64,000 bases of DNA from Mucilaginibacter flavus (lineage in GTDB: Bacteria; Bacteroidota; Bacteroidia; Sphingobacteriales; Sphingobacteriaceae), in assembly GCF_030409315.1 (NCBI RefSeq), contig NZ_JAUFPS010000028.1:248001-312000 (forward strand). Reading direction: 5' to 3'. The notes below the pieces were generated by a model. The model had not been told where the DNA came from, ran no database searches, and worked only from the letters and a program-made list of their open reading frames with translations. Position 1 is the first letter of the stretch. The number at the start of each line of letters is the position of its first letter. This document shows positions 24,749 to 33,074 of this stretch, piece by piece. The position numbers and the translations under genes are program-made.

Positions 24749-25935
24749 GGCTTCGAAAATACTAAGGATGTGCAGTTACCTCCAAAACCAAATGAATTTG
24801 ACATTACGTGGGTAATAGCTGCCGGCCGATGGTCCAATACGGGCTGCAGCCCGATATCCGCGATTGGTTGGCTAAAATTAAGGTTGGGGTATAATTCCTG
24901 CCTATCAATATTTAACACACTGTATACCGCCTCAATTGCGCTGGCCGCCCCGAGGGTATGCCCGGTGAAGCCTTTGGTTGATGCAAAATTTGGCAGCGTG
25001 CCAAACAGGTTTAACATGGCCCGGCTTTCTACCTCATCGTTATTTTCGGTACCGGTACCATGAGCGTTTATAAAATCTATATCCGCCGGTTTTAATCCCG
25101 CACTATCCAACGCGCTTTTCATGGCCAGGTATGGGCCATCGCCTTCTGGTGATAAGGATGACGGATGGTAAGCGTCATTGGCATTGCCATAGCCGCTTAC
25201 CTGCGCGTAAATCTTTTTGCCCGCAGCATCGCTTTCCTTTTCCAATACCAGGAATGCCGCGCCTTCGCCTAAATTTAAACCTTTGCGGTTTTGATCAAAA
25301 GGTGTACAAGCCTCATCCGAAAGGATGCGCAGGGCATTAAAGCCATTAACGGTGAATTTGGCCAGGCTATCGGCACCGCCAACAATTACCCGGCTGGCAA
25401 GCCCAGTCTTAATGAGCCTGCAACCGTACATAATGGCGTTGGCCGATGAGGAGCAAGCCGTGTTCATGGTATTAACTACGCCGGTTATGTTATACCTGTT
25501 TTGAATAAACAGGTTTACCGATGCGTAATCAAATGATTTTACGTATTCAATATTTTCGGTATCGCCGTGGGTGTTGGCATACAGTTCGTCGGTAAGGCAC
25601 ATGCCGCCAACGGTTGTGGCCCCAACAAGGGCGGTATCATGTGCTGATAATTCATCAACGGTAAGGCCGGCATCGGCAATGGCTTCATTAAACGCGTGTA
25701 ACGCAAGCAGCGTGGTACGGGTTACGCCGGGTTGTGTAACGTTAAGTTTGATTTTAAGTTCATCGGTGTTAATCAACACTTCGCCAAAAGGCAGCAAACC
25801 GGCATAGCGCGATGGGAAATTGCCCCCGCCTTTAATGATCCCGGTTTTACCACTTACCAACGCGGCATGGTTTTCTTGTACCGAGTGCCCAATAGCACTG
25901 ATCACCCCCATCCCGGTTACAACAATCCTGTTCAA
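24745..25935 (-). CDS. Beta-ketoacyl-ACP synthase (FabF-like KS of a secondary-metabolite operon)
   Basis: Condensing enzyme of 396 residues. The active-site cysteine is in MNTACSSSANA at about residue 161. The two catalytic histidines are in INAHGTGTENND and KGFTGHTLGAAS. It would elongate an acyl chain on the carrier protein encoded 12 bases upstream, together with the chain-length-factor homologue that overlaps it downstream. In flexirubin and aryl-polyene clusters such a pair builds the polyene chain. The place in a biosynthetic operon, not near fab genes, argues against a housekeeping role. Confidence 0.9.
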   Translation of the reverse strand: MNRIVVTGMGVISAIGHSVQENHAALVSGKTGIIKGGGNFPSRYAGLLPFGEVLINTDELKIKLNVTQPGVTRTTLLALHAFNEAIADAGLTVDELSAHDTALVGATTVGGMCLTDELYANTHGDTENIEYVKSFDYASVNLFIQNRYNITGVVNTMNTACSSSANAIMYGCRLIKTGLASRVIVGGADSLAKFTVNGFNALRILSDEACTPFDQNRKGLNLGEGAAFLVLEKESDAAGKKIYAQVSGYGNANDAYHPSSLSPEGDGPYLAMKSALDSAGLKPADIDFINAHGTGTENNDEVESRAMLNLFGTLPNFASTKGFTGHTLGAASAIEAVYSVLNIDRQELYPNLNFSQPIADIGLQPVLDHRPAAITHVMSNSFGFGGNCTSLVFSKP

Positions 25936-25947
25936 TTTTGCAGCTTT

Positions 25948-26211
25948 TTATTTTTGCCCGTTTGCTTTTATGTATTCGGCCATGGTGTTTACATCAACCA
26001 ACACTTTACGGCCTTCTTTAGGGTCTTGTATGTTGATGCCGTATTCGCGTTTCAGCAAAACAATAAGTTCCAGTGAATCGATGGAATCAAGGCCCAGACC
26101 GTCGCCAAACAATGGCTCATCGTCTTTAATATCTGCCGGGGTAAGATCAGTTAAGTTTAGAAATTGAATGATCTGAACTTTTAACTTCTCTTTTAATTCT
26201 GCTGTTTCCAT
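25948..26211 (-). CDS. Acyl carrier protein
   Basis: An 87-residue carrier protein with the phosphopantetheine attachment serine in GLGLDSIDSLELIVL at about residue 40. It is acidic and four-helical, as expected. It sits between the ABC permease and the ketosynthase genes, so it presumably carries the growing chain for the dialkylresorcinol/polyene product. Its length and the extended GDGLGLDSIDS motif are closer to the aryl-polyene/flexirubin carriers than to the housekeeping AcpP. A phosphopantetheinyl transferase is not in the window. Confidence 0.92.
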   Translation of the reverse strand: METAELKEKLKVQIIQFLNLTDLTPADIKDDEPLFGDGLGLDSIDSLELIVLLKREYGINIQDPKEGRKVLVDVNTMAEYIKANGQK

Positions 26212-26217
26212 CTTTAT

Positions 26218-27501
26218 CTATATTAAATTTTTTCTTTTTAAACCTACGTAGGTAAGTGCCTGGAAAACCAGCGTAATACCAATTAACGGGACGATGCTGA
26301 TCACCACGTCTTTTAACCCCGCACCCTCCAAAAACAAACCGTAATATGCCTCAATGCACCAGTGCAACGGTGATAAGGCGCTTATTGTTTTTAAAGCCCC
26401 CGGCATGGCAAATGATGGTACCATTAAACCACCAATGGCCGATAATATCACAATGGATACCGCCCCAAAACCGTTGGCCTGCTCCTGCGTATGTGCAAAT
26501 ACGCCCACGCATATGGCATAACTTACCGCGCAATAGCCAACCGCTATGGTTACTACTACCAGCCCCAAAATATCGGCAGGTAAATTAAGCGCTGGCAAAT
26601 TAATATACGGAAAAAACCATAACCCCAAAGAAAATATCACCAATGCCTGGAACAATGTAACACATAAATAGGTGATTTGCTTTGATAGCAGGCCTACCGC
26701 AAAATTGGTGGGCAATGTTTTTAGCCTGATAAAACTACCGCTTACTTTTTCGCGCACCACGCTACCACTTAATGACATGATGATGAAAAACATGGCGAAG
26801 ATTGTCCATGCCGGCACATTATGTTGAGTGGCGTTCGGCGCTTTGTTACTACCGTTTTTTGAGACGGGTACCTGGTTAATAGCTGCTTTGCCGTTCAGCA
26901 TTTCGTTTTCTAACGCTGCAGGCATTTCCTTTTCATTGATGGCAAAGTACAGGGTACGCAGAGTTTCCCGGCTCTCAACAATTTGCAAGGCACTGCCCAA
27001 AGCCCCGTTTACCGAAAAGCGGATAGACTCGGGGATTGACGGGTTATAATACAACGTAAGCGGCGTAGCTGCCGAAAGTTTAACCTCTTTAGCCGAATCG
27101 GCCTGCAAACCAAAACTTTTCAGGGCTTTGTTTGATGAGCCTTTGGCCTTGGCTTCAATCTTCTGCGTAAAATCTGCCGGGATGGTGATGGCCAGCATGG
27201 CATCATTGGTGTGCATCCCATCGGCAATTTGCTGCGGGTTTTGATTGCCGGGTACCTGCGCTACCTTAAACATTCCAATTTTATTGATGGTGGCTATCAG
27301 TTGTGTGCTCAGTTTTCCGGCATCTTTATTACAAACTACTACGGTAAGCTTGTTTTTATTCATGAGCTGAAAAGTGCTGTTCTGGATGCTGGTTACCACA
27401 ATAACCAATATCACCGGCATAATAAACATGAGCGAAATGCCCACCTTATCGCGCAGCAAAATTCTTACATCTTTAATGATAGAGGCCCGGAGCTTAAACA
27501 T
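26218..27501 (-). CDS. ABC-2 type transporter permease of the biosynthetic operon
   Basis: Membrane subunit of 427 residues. One helix near residues 20-42 is followed by a large extracytoplasmic domain (about 43-230) and five or more helices (about 230-425), the usual layout of the YhgE/Pip and ABC-2 group. GFGAVSIVILSAIGGLMVPSFAMP and LSPLHWCIEAYYGLF are typical of the C-terminal half. Its start codon overlaps the stop of the ATPase gene (TGATG), so the two are translationally coupled. It probably exports the finished lipid-like product or places it in the outer membrane; the substrate is inferred from the operon only. Confidence 0.87.
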   Translation of the reverse strand: MFKLRASIIKDVRILLRDKVGISLMFIMPVILVIVVTSIQNSTFQLMNKNKLTVVVCNKDAGKLSTQLIATINKIGMFKVAQVPGNQNPQQIADGMHTNDAMLAITIPADFTQKIEAKAKGSSNKALKSFGLQADSAKEVKLSAATPLTLYYNPSIPESIRFSVNGALGSALQIVESRETLRTLYFAINEKEMPAALENEMLNGKAAINQVPVSKNGSNKAPNATQHNVPAWTIFAMFFIIMSLSGSVVREKVSGSFIRLKTLPTNFAVGLLSKQITYLCVTLFQALVIFSLGLWFFPYINLPALNLPADILGLVVVTIAVGYCAVSYAICVGVFAHTQEQANGFGAVSIVILSAIGGLMVPSFAMPGALKTISALSPLHWCIEAYYGLFLEGAGLKDVVISIVPLIGITLVFQALTYVGLKRKNLI

Positions 27502-28256
27502 CAGTTGCGGTACTCCTTCCCGGTTAAGTTTAAAAACAGCTCCTCCAAATCCTGGTGACCGTACTCTTCCAACAGGTTATCCAATTTACCTTCCCGTACA
27601 ATTTCACCTTTATCAACCAGGGCAATCTGCTCGCATAAACCCTCGGCTTCGCTTAGCTGATGCGATGTATAAATAAGTGTTGTGCCGTTATTATTGAGTT
27701 GTTTTAAGTAGTCGATAATGGCATGGCGGGTTTGTACATCTACCCCAACTGTAGGTTCATCTAAAAATAGTATCTTGGGGTTGTGGATAACGCCGATAGC
27801 CAGGTTAACCCGGCGTTTCATTCCGCCCGAAAAATTTTCGACCGCTTTATGACTTACTTCAGTCAGGCCTAAAATCTCCAATAACTCTTCAGAGCGTTGG
27901 GCTATTTGTTTACGGTTTAACCCGTACCAGGCTCCAAAAAATTGTAAATTTTCAATTGGGCTTAGTTCCTGATAAAAGGAAAAATCCTGTGGTACAAAGC
28001 CAAACAGTTTATTTACCGTTTTGCTTTTTGTGCCGATTTTATGGCCCAATAGCTCAATACTGCCGGTATCTGCAATCAACAGCCCCGTCATAAGGTTCAT
28101 GAGGGTGGTTTTACCTGCACCGTTTGGTCCGAATAATCCAAAACGCTCGCCCTCAGCAATCTTTAAATTAAGATCATGATAAGTAACCCCCGAATTACCG
28201 GGATAATGAAAACCAAGGTTTTCGATATTTACCGCGAGGGACGTGTTGGTTACCAT
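27501..28256 (-). CDS. ABC transporter ATP-binding protein of the biosynthetic operon
   Basis: A 251-residue ATPase subunit. The Walker A motif GPNGAGKTTLMN lies at about residue 40, signature FSGGMKRRVNL at about 143, Walker B ILFLDEPTVGVD at about 163 and the H-loop TSH at about 197. It overlaps the upstream BtrH-like gene by seven bases and the downstream permease by one base, so it is firmly within the operon. With the permease it makes an exporter of the ABC-2 class. Confidence 0.95.
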   Translation of the reverse strand: MVTNTSLAVNIENLGFHYPGNSGVTYHDLNLKIAEGERFGLFGPNGAGKTTLMNLMTGLLIADTGSIELLGHKIGTKSKTVNKLFGFVPQDFSFYQELSPIENLQFFGAWYGLNRKQIAQRSEELLEILGLTEVSHKAVENFSGGMKRRVNLAIGVIHNPKILFLDEPTVGVDVQTRHAIIDYLKQLNNNGTTLIYTSHQLSEAEGLCEQIALVDKGEIVREGKLDNLLEEYGHQDLEELFLNLTGKEYRN

Positions 28257-29260
28257 TTAATATTTTTGAGGATGGTAAATGCTTTCTTTTCAATTTCGGC
28301 AATTTGTAACAGGTAATCGCCCATTACATTAAAATCTTCCTGGCTGCCAATGCGGCCTTTGTATATGCCTGCGGCCTGCACGGCTGCTGTACGCCATAAG
28401 TCGCCACTTTGGGTAAACATTTCGGATGCTTTTAACAAATCGGCATTAGGTAGGTAATCATTAGCCTGCTGCAAAAAGGCAGCGTAGATATACCTGAAAC
28501 CACCACCGCCGGTGCCAATTTCTTCCTGCATGCGAACCAGTTGGGCAAGGTACAAGCCAGCGGTTTTTAGTCCGAGTTTATCGCGCCAGGCTTTGATTTT
28601 TCGGCCGGTGTATCTTATCCCGCTTACACCCGCGAAAGGGCCGGGGATAGAGATCATATTAAAAGCATTCTTTTTGATGCCGCTTTTAATAGCCTGCCTT
28701 ATCTGATAGTCGGTGATTTGCTTTTGATTGCCAGGATAATACAATTGCCCTTTTGGTGCCAAGGCACCTTTAGCAAAGCGGACGCGCTCCAGCTCATAGC
28801 TTGTTAAAGTAGTAGCGTGTTCCATAATAGGATCGCTAATGAGGTAATTATCGTCTTCTTTGCCAAAAACAATCAAATTGTGGGCATTGAAGTGAAACCT
28901 GTACTCTTTAGGGAAATATGATAAATAATACACTCCTACCTGCGCGCCAACAGGTTGCCCGGCTTCCAGGCTCTCCATTAAAGCCGCTTCAGCTTTTTCT
29001 TTTGAGCTGAATTTTTTTTGAACCACTGGTATGCCCAGCGATTTGCAGGTACGGTTAAATATAAAACCCGGCATCGAGCGAAATGCTATGGCCGGTCCGT
29101 TGTTTATTTTTATCAGCGGTACGTATACAAAAAACAGTCCGGCACCAATACCAAAAGCCAGTGGCTCGGTAATTTTTCCGTTCGATATCTTTTTTAATAA
29201 ATTACTGGTAACGCCCGATTCGCAATGTGCAGCTTGTCCGTGTTCAAAATCAATCTTCAT
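28250..29260 (-). CDS. BtrH N-terminal domain protein (C39-like fold, DUF4872-type)
   Basis: A 336-residue protein resembling BtrH, the butirosin acyltransferase that moves an amino-acyl group from a carrier protein to an aminoglycoside. Near the N-terminus HGQAAHCESG carries a cysteine in a papain-like position. HFNAHNLIVFG supplies a candidate histidine and NYLISDPI an aspartate. The C-terminal half is helical. In flexirubin-type clusters a BtrH-like gene regularly lies beside the ABC exporter. It may transfer or release the acyl product from the ACP; this is inference. Start at 29260 (MKIDFEHG) chosen; an ATG six bases upstream is also possible. It overlaps the gene before it. Confidence 0.75.
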   Translation of the reverse strand: MKIDFEHGQAAHCESGVTSNLLKKISNGKITEPLAFGIGAGLFFVYVPLIKINNGPAIAFRSMPGFIFNRTCKSLGIPVVQKKFSSKEKAEAALMESLEAGQPVGAQVGVYYLSYFPKEYRFHFNAHNLIVFGKEDDNYLISDPIMEHATTLTSYELERVRFAKGALAPKGQLYYPGNQKQITDYQIRQAIKSGIKKNAFNMISIPGPFAGVSGIRYTGRKIKAWRDKLGLKTAGLYLAQLVRMQEEIGTGGGGFRYIYAAFLQQANDYLPNADLLKASEMFTQSGDLWRTAAVQAAGIYKGRIGSQEDFNVMGDYLLQIAEIEKKAFTILKNIKW

Positions 29261-29657
29261 GCACATCCATACTTTTTAGCTCGGCAACCTTTACATTAAA
29301 GGCTTCGGCATATTTTTTTAAATCTTTTTCTGATAATTTATTAAATACATCGGGTTTCAGGTGGCGCTTAATCTGCCATTTCCAAAAACCCGTATAATCT
29401 GCAACAATACTTGTATCCATTAACCGCAATTCCATAAAAAACAGCAACGGACTGGCCTCGCCGTTCAAAACCTTTTGTTTTGCCTGCGCAATGCGGCCCT
29501 GTATTTCTTCCCAGGCCACATCAAGCGCCGTGATTTTTACATCCCAGCCATCGCTTAAAGTAGTTACGTATTTACCCGTGCTATCGGTTGCGTAGCAAAC
29601 TTCTTTTGTGATTTTACCAAGCGAACTTAAATCCTGGGGTACGTTTTCCTGTTTCAT
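29250..29657 (-). CDS. Conserved hypothetical protein of the dialkylresorcinol operon
   Basis: A 135-residue soluble, mostly helical protein with no signal peptide, membrane segment or motif I recognise. Its end overlaps the BtrH-like gene and it starts 12 bases after the DarB-like gene, so it is fixed in the operon. Features include a mixed N-terminal region with two aromatic strands (YVTTLSDGWDVKITALD) and the segment FFMELRLMDTSIVADYTGFW, followed by a charged helix. A small accessory protein in this position occurs in related clusters as far as I recall, but I cannot assign a function. Confidence 0.7.
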   Translation of the reverse strand: MKQENVPQDLSSLGKITKEVCYATDSTGKYVTTLSDGWDVKITALDVAWEEIQGRIAQAKQKVLNGEASPLLFFMELRLMDTSIVADYTGFWKWQIKRHLKPDVFNKLSEKDLKKYAEAFNVKVAELKSMDVHED

Positions 29658-29669
29658 GGTTTATAAGCC

Positions 29670-30818
29670 TTAAACAACCGTAAGCATGGCATACATGTAA
29701 GAGAATCTGGAGCTTTCGGGCACCAACAACAAAATCTTTTCGCCAACTTTTAGTTTGCCGCTATGGAATAATTCGTTGATCATTAAATAAACCGAAGCCG
29801 CGCCAACGTTACCCACGGTATATAGGTTCATAAACCATTTTTCGTAAGGGATACCGCCACCATAGATCTCAATCATTTCATAGATCTTCGGGCGGAAAAA
29901 GTCGCTGCTGATGTGGGGTAAAAAATGATCGATATCATTAACGCCCAAACCGCGTCGTTCAAAAATCTCTTTTATCTTTTGTCCACCCAGCGGTACAATA
30001 TTATCGCTTAGCAAGCTGATATCCTGTTTTACGCTGAAGATAGATTTATTCATCACCTCCTCTGGCGTAAAATCCATAAAGCCTTTCAGGCTACCATCCG
30101 GCTGCTTTTCGGCGCCCATATACATACAGGCATCCATTTCATTGGCGTAGGATACACCTTCAATCCAATCTAACCGTAAGCTGATGCCGGTTTCGTTAGG
30201 TTTATCGGTCATTAAAAATGCCGATGCACCGTCGGACAGCATCCACCTTAAAAAATCCTTATGAAATGCGATGTACGGGTTCTCGGTAAGTTCCTTGAGT
30301 TTTTGCGCTTCTTCTTCAAACACATCAGATACCAACAGGCCCGAAAACCTTTCAGACCCGGTAGCAACCGCTTGTTTGGCTTCGCCCGATTTGATGGCCA
30401 TGTACGCATATTTTAAAGCATGCATACCCGCGCAGCAAACACCGGCCGGCGATACTACTTCAATAGCGCCGGTTTCTGGCAGCCAGCCATGCGCCATTAC
30501 CCCGTGGCTTGGCATCATCTGATCTGGTGATGAAGTACCGCATGATAGCAAATCTGTATCCTCAATTTTTGCCGAAGTGTTTTTAAACAATTCTTTAACA
30601 GCCAAGGCAGTCATTTGCGCGTTGGTGTGGGTAGCTTTATGGTTTTTATCTAACGCGTAGTACCTGGTTTTGATCCCATTATTCCTCAAAACAATCTTTT
30701 TTGATTTGGAGGGTTTGTTGTCGATATAACCCAGGTACAGCTCCATGTCATCACTTGCAACAGGCTCGTTAGGCAAAAAAGCAGATGTGGTGTTTATATA
30801 AACCTCGTTAAAAGACAT
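29670..30818 (-). CDS. darB: DarB-like ketosynthase (FabH-type) for dialkylresorcinol formation
   Basis: KAS III-type condensing enzyme of 382 residues. The catalytic cysteine is in AGVCCAGMHAL at about residue 128. The histidine is in DHFLPHISSDFF and the asparagine in TVGNVGAASVY, giving the Cys-His-Asn triad of this family. In dialkylresorcinol and flexirubin synthesis DarB joins two beta-ketoacyl units into a cyclohexanedione, which DarA then oxidises to the resorcinol ring. The gene right upstream is DarA-like, which supports this role over fatty-acid initiation. Seven bases separate the two genes. Confidence 0.8.
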   Translation of the reverse strand: MSFNEVYINTTSAFLPNEPVASDDMELYLGYIDNKPSKSKKIVLRNNGIKTRYYALDKNHKATHTNAQMTALAVKELFKNTSAKIEDTDLLSCGTSSPDQMMPSHGVMAHGWLPETGAIEVVSPAGVCCAGMHALKYAYMAIKSGEAKQAVATGSERFSGLLVSDVFEEEAQKLKELTENPYIAFHKDFLRWMLSDGASAFLMTDKPNETGISLRLDWIEGVSYANEMDACMYMGAEKQPDGSLKGFMDFTPEEVMNKSIFSVKQDISLLSDNIVPLGGQKIKEIFERRGLGVNDIDHFLPHISSDFFRPKIYEMIEIYGGGIPYEKWFMNLYTVGNVGAASVYLMINELFHSGKLKVGEKILLLVPESSRFSYMYAMLTVV

Positions 30819-30825
30819 GCAGATG

Positions 30826-31725
30826 TTAATTTAGTTGTAAATAATAATTCTTTTTAGCCTCAATCCGTTGGCCAAAAAATGGTTTTATAAAAATCATATC
30901 CAGTATAAGCAGGATAGGCGCTCCCACAAACAGGGCAACAAAAAGATAATATTTAAATGCCGCTATCCATGGTGCCTTATTTTTGCGTTTGGCAATAATT
31001 TTGGCCCATACCGCGAAAATGATTTTAGCTTTTCCTTCTATAAACATCAGGGGGTAGTTAATGTTTACGGCATTTTGGTTCATAAATGCATCCTGCAGGC
31101 TATCCCAGTAATTCAGCTCCATGTGGCCGGTTATAGTGCGGCCAAATTTAGCAACGTCAATAATTTCCTGCTCATCAATACCCGGCTTAGGGAATATATT
31201 CAAATAACGCTCTTTTTTACCCGTTAGCATCCAGTAAAAAATGGTGATAAAACTTATGGGATTCAAATGCCTGTCGACCAACGCAATATTACCAACTAAT
31301 TTTGCGCTGGTATTTTGTATCGATTTACGGAAACGCTCAAAAGCATTGAGCCACATGTTGCGTGCCGCGCTAATGGTTACCACGGGTGTACCCGCCAATA
31401 CTTTAACCAGGTCGGGATGATTGATAAGGGAGTTTGAAGGGATACTTGGCGATAAAAACCAGGGTTGATAGCCAATGATAATCAAATCGTATTTAGATTC
31501 TTTGAGCGTAAAAGGTTGGATCTCGGCAGGCACGCTGAGTACACAATCTGGCATCACACTAAAAAAGGTTGAACCTTTCCATGGGAAGTTATAGCTGTTC
31601 ACCATTTTAATGGCCACCTTCTCTACCAAATAACCGGCATCAATTATGGGCTGCGTAAGCGAATCAATGATTTCGCCCATCTGGCCCGATTGGGTGTAGT
31701 AAATGGCTAAAACTTTTTTGCTCAT
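30826..31725 (-). CDS. darA: DarA-like dialkylresorcinol aromatising/condensing enzyme
   Basis: A 299-residue protein with an N-terminal flavodoxin-like fold: VLAIYYTQSGQMGEI is the phosphate-binding loop for FMN and LIIIGYQPWFLSPSIPS a second flavin loop. A hydrophobic hairpin near the C-terminus (about residues 255-285) would attach it to the membrane. This layout is that of DarA, which with DarB forms 2,5-dialkylresorcinols, the lipid half of flexirubins. The DarA name rests on fold, length and the DarB-like neighbour. Other flavodoxin-like reductases are a less likely alternative. Confidence 0.75.
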   Translation of the reverse strand: MSKKVLAIYYTQSGQMGEIIDSLTQPIIDAGYLVEKVAIKMVNSYNFPWKGSTFFSVMPDCVLSVPAEIQPFTLKESKYDLIIIGYQPWFLSPSIPSNSLINHPDLVKVLAGTPVVTISAARNMWLNAFERFRKSIQNTSAKLVGNIALVDRHLNPISFITIFYWMLTGKKERYLNIFPKPGIDEQEIIDVAKFGRTITGHMELNYWDSLQDAFMNQNAVNINYPLMFIEGKAKIIFAVWAKIIAKRKNKAPWIAAFKYYLFVALFVGAPILLILDMIFIKPFFGQRIEAKKNYYLQLN

Positions 31726-31731
31726 TGCGGT

Positions 31732-32226
31732 TTAGTTTAGGTCTTCGGCCTTCAAAACTTTTGATGTTTTGCTATAATCAACAATAGCCCGCTGCACAAC
31801 CGGCGATAGGGTTTTAAAGTTTTTTACTACCAGCTCTTTATCTTTTTCAATATCAGCCTTGTAATGCACAATTTTAGGCGCTTTTTCCTGTATCACCAAA
31901 CGTAAAAAATGCAGATCGGTGTTTTCGGGTTCGGCAAGCAGGGCGGTTTCCAATTTAATTCTGCCGGCTTTAAAGAAGGCTAACTTATCTTTGGGTTTAC
32001 CGGCCAGGCTTGCCTTTTTCATCAACAAAGCACCCTCATAACCATTATTGCCGGCATCGGCCAAAACAGTAAGTTCCTGGTTTATTTCGTCGATATTATC
32101 AGAAGCCATGGCCTTGTAAAAAGGAGCCTTCTCTAACTTTTGCGCGCGAACGGTAGTGCAATTCAGTATAAAAACAAACAAAAAGGCGCAGGCAACAGCC
32201 AAACGTATTTTCAAATAATTTCTCAT
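31732..32226 (-). CDS. Periplasmic hypothetical protein, first gene of the dialkylresorcinol operon
   Basis: A 164-residue protein with an N-terminal signal sequence (MRNYLKIRLAVACAFLFVFILNC), possibly a lipoprotein signal. The rest is helical and lysine-rich, with TPR-like or coiled character (LLMKKASLAGKPKDKLAFFKAGRIKLE). The start at 32226 gives the signal; the frame stays open 27 codons further but that part lies upstream of the promoter. It ends six bases before darA. I do not recognise the family. A role in handling the lipid product at the membrane would fit the context but is a guess. Confidence 0.65.
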   Translation of the reverse strand: MRNYLKIRLAVACAFLFVFILNCTTVRAQKLEKAPFYKAMASDNIDEINQELTVLADAGNNGYEGALLMKKASLAGKPKDKLAFFKAGRIKLETALLAEPENTDLHFLRLVIQEKAPKIVHYKADIEKDKELVVKNFKTLSPVVQRAIVDYSKTSKVLKAEDLN

Positions 32227-32235
32227 AAACCTTAC

Positions 32236-32266
32236 CAAATGTAATAAATAAAACAAGCTGTACAAA
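32236..32266 (-). promoter_or_regulatory. Promoter of the dialkylresorcinol/flexirubin-like operon
   Basis: On the minus strand TTTG (32266-32263), a 19-base spacer and TACATTTG (32243-32236) fit the Bacteroidota consensus. The first ATG is at 32226, so the leader is only about five bases. Confidence 0.6.
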
Positions 32267-32419
32267 CCAATTGAGGCATTGGTATTATAGCCATATGCCC
32301 AACCCATTTAAGCTCATTTAGTTTTTTATTTTTTTTACCAATGGCTATCAATGTATTAGTAACAGAGGTATAAATTGATAAAAGGTTTAATTTGCGGGTT
32401 ATGCAAAGGCCCCCGGGCA

Positions 32420-32449
32420 TTGCCTCCTGACTTTCCTTTTATATATTTG
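32420..32449 (+). promoter_or_regulatory. Promoter of pnuC, adjacent to the start codon
   Basis: TTG at 32420-32422, a 19-base spacer and TATATTTG at 32442-32449 match the consensus well. The ATG at 32457 is where transcription should start, which implies a leaderless message. Confidence 0.6.
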
Positions 32450-32456
32450 AAGGTAA

Positions 32457-33074
32457 ATGCAAGTCCTCTCCATTGGCAGTCACATCATCCGGGAAATTAA
32501 GCAAACCAGTTACCTGGAATGGCTTGGCGCTGTAACTGGTATTGGTTGCGTGTACCTGGCCGCCAGGCAAAATATCTGGAACTGGTTAATTGGTATTATC
32601 AGTGTACTGGCTTACCTCATTGTTTTTTTTGAAAACGGGTTGTTTGGCGATGCCGGGTTGCAAATCTACTTCCTGGGCACGGGGATTTATGGCTGGTACT
32701 TTTGGCTCCGTAAAAAAGAGCGGCAGGAAAAGCCGGTTATTAGCCTGAATTTTAAAGAGTATAGCCTAATAATATTGGCTACGTTGGTCCTGGCGGCATT
32801 GCTTGGTTTGTTCCTTCAAAAACTCACACCAAGTAAGGTGCCTTACATCGATGGTTTTTGCACCTCGGTAAGTTTTATGGCGCAACTGCTCATGACCCGT
32901 AAAATTCTTCAAAACTGGGCGCTTTGGGTATTTGTTGATATTTGCTACATACCGCTGTACATTTACAAAGGCCTGTACGTTACCGCAATTTTATACATCA
33001 TCCTGTTGGTACTGGCCAGCACAGGCTATCGCGACTGGTACCGGGAGTACAAAGCTTTAAAACCGGTGCAATAA
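32457..33074 (+). CDS. pnuC: Nicotinamide riboside (or related vitamin) transporter of the PnuC family
   Basis: Membrane protein of 205 residues with about seven helices. YLEWLGAVTGIGCVYLAARQ at residues 20-40 and NIWNWLIGIISVLAYLIVFF after it are the PnuC hallmark. The internal GLQIYFLGTGIYGWYFW motif, with the two aromatic residues that line the substrate pore, is present. PnuC proteins move nicotinamide riboside by facilitated diffusion, and the nucleoside is trapped by phosphorylation in the cell. No kinase gene is adjacent. I looked for a TPP-type riboswitch upstream, which would imply thiamine (PnuT), and saw none. The stop codon directly abuts the stop of the convergent modC gene. Confidence 0.88.
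   Translation: MQVLSIGSHIIREIKQTSYLEWLGAVTGIGCVYLAARQNIWNWLIGIISVLAYLIVFFENGLFGDAGLQIYFLGTGIYGWYFWLRKKERQEKPVISLNFKEYSLIILATLVLAALLGLFLQKLTPSKVPYIDGFCTSVSFMAQLLMTRKILQNWALWVFVDICYIPLYIYKGLYVTAILYIILLVLASTGYRDWYREYKALKPVQ

Noticed and set aside
32308-32456. A TPP or other riboswitch upstream of pnuC
   Set aside because: No CTGAGA-type core or known riboswitch pattern was found, and the promoter leaves no room for a leader.
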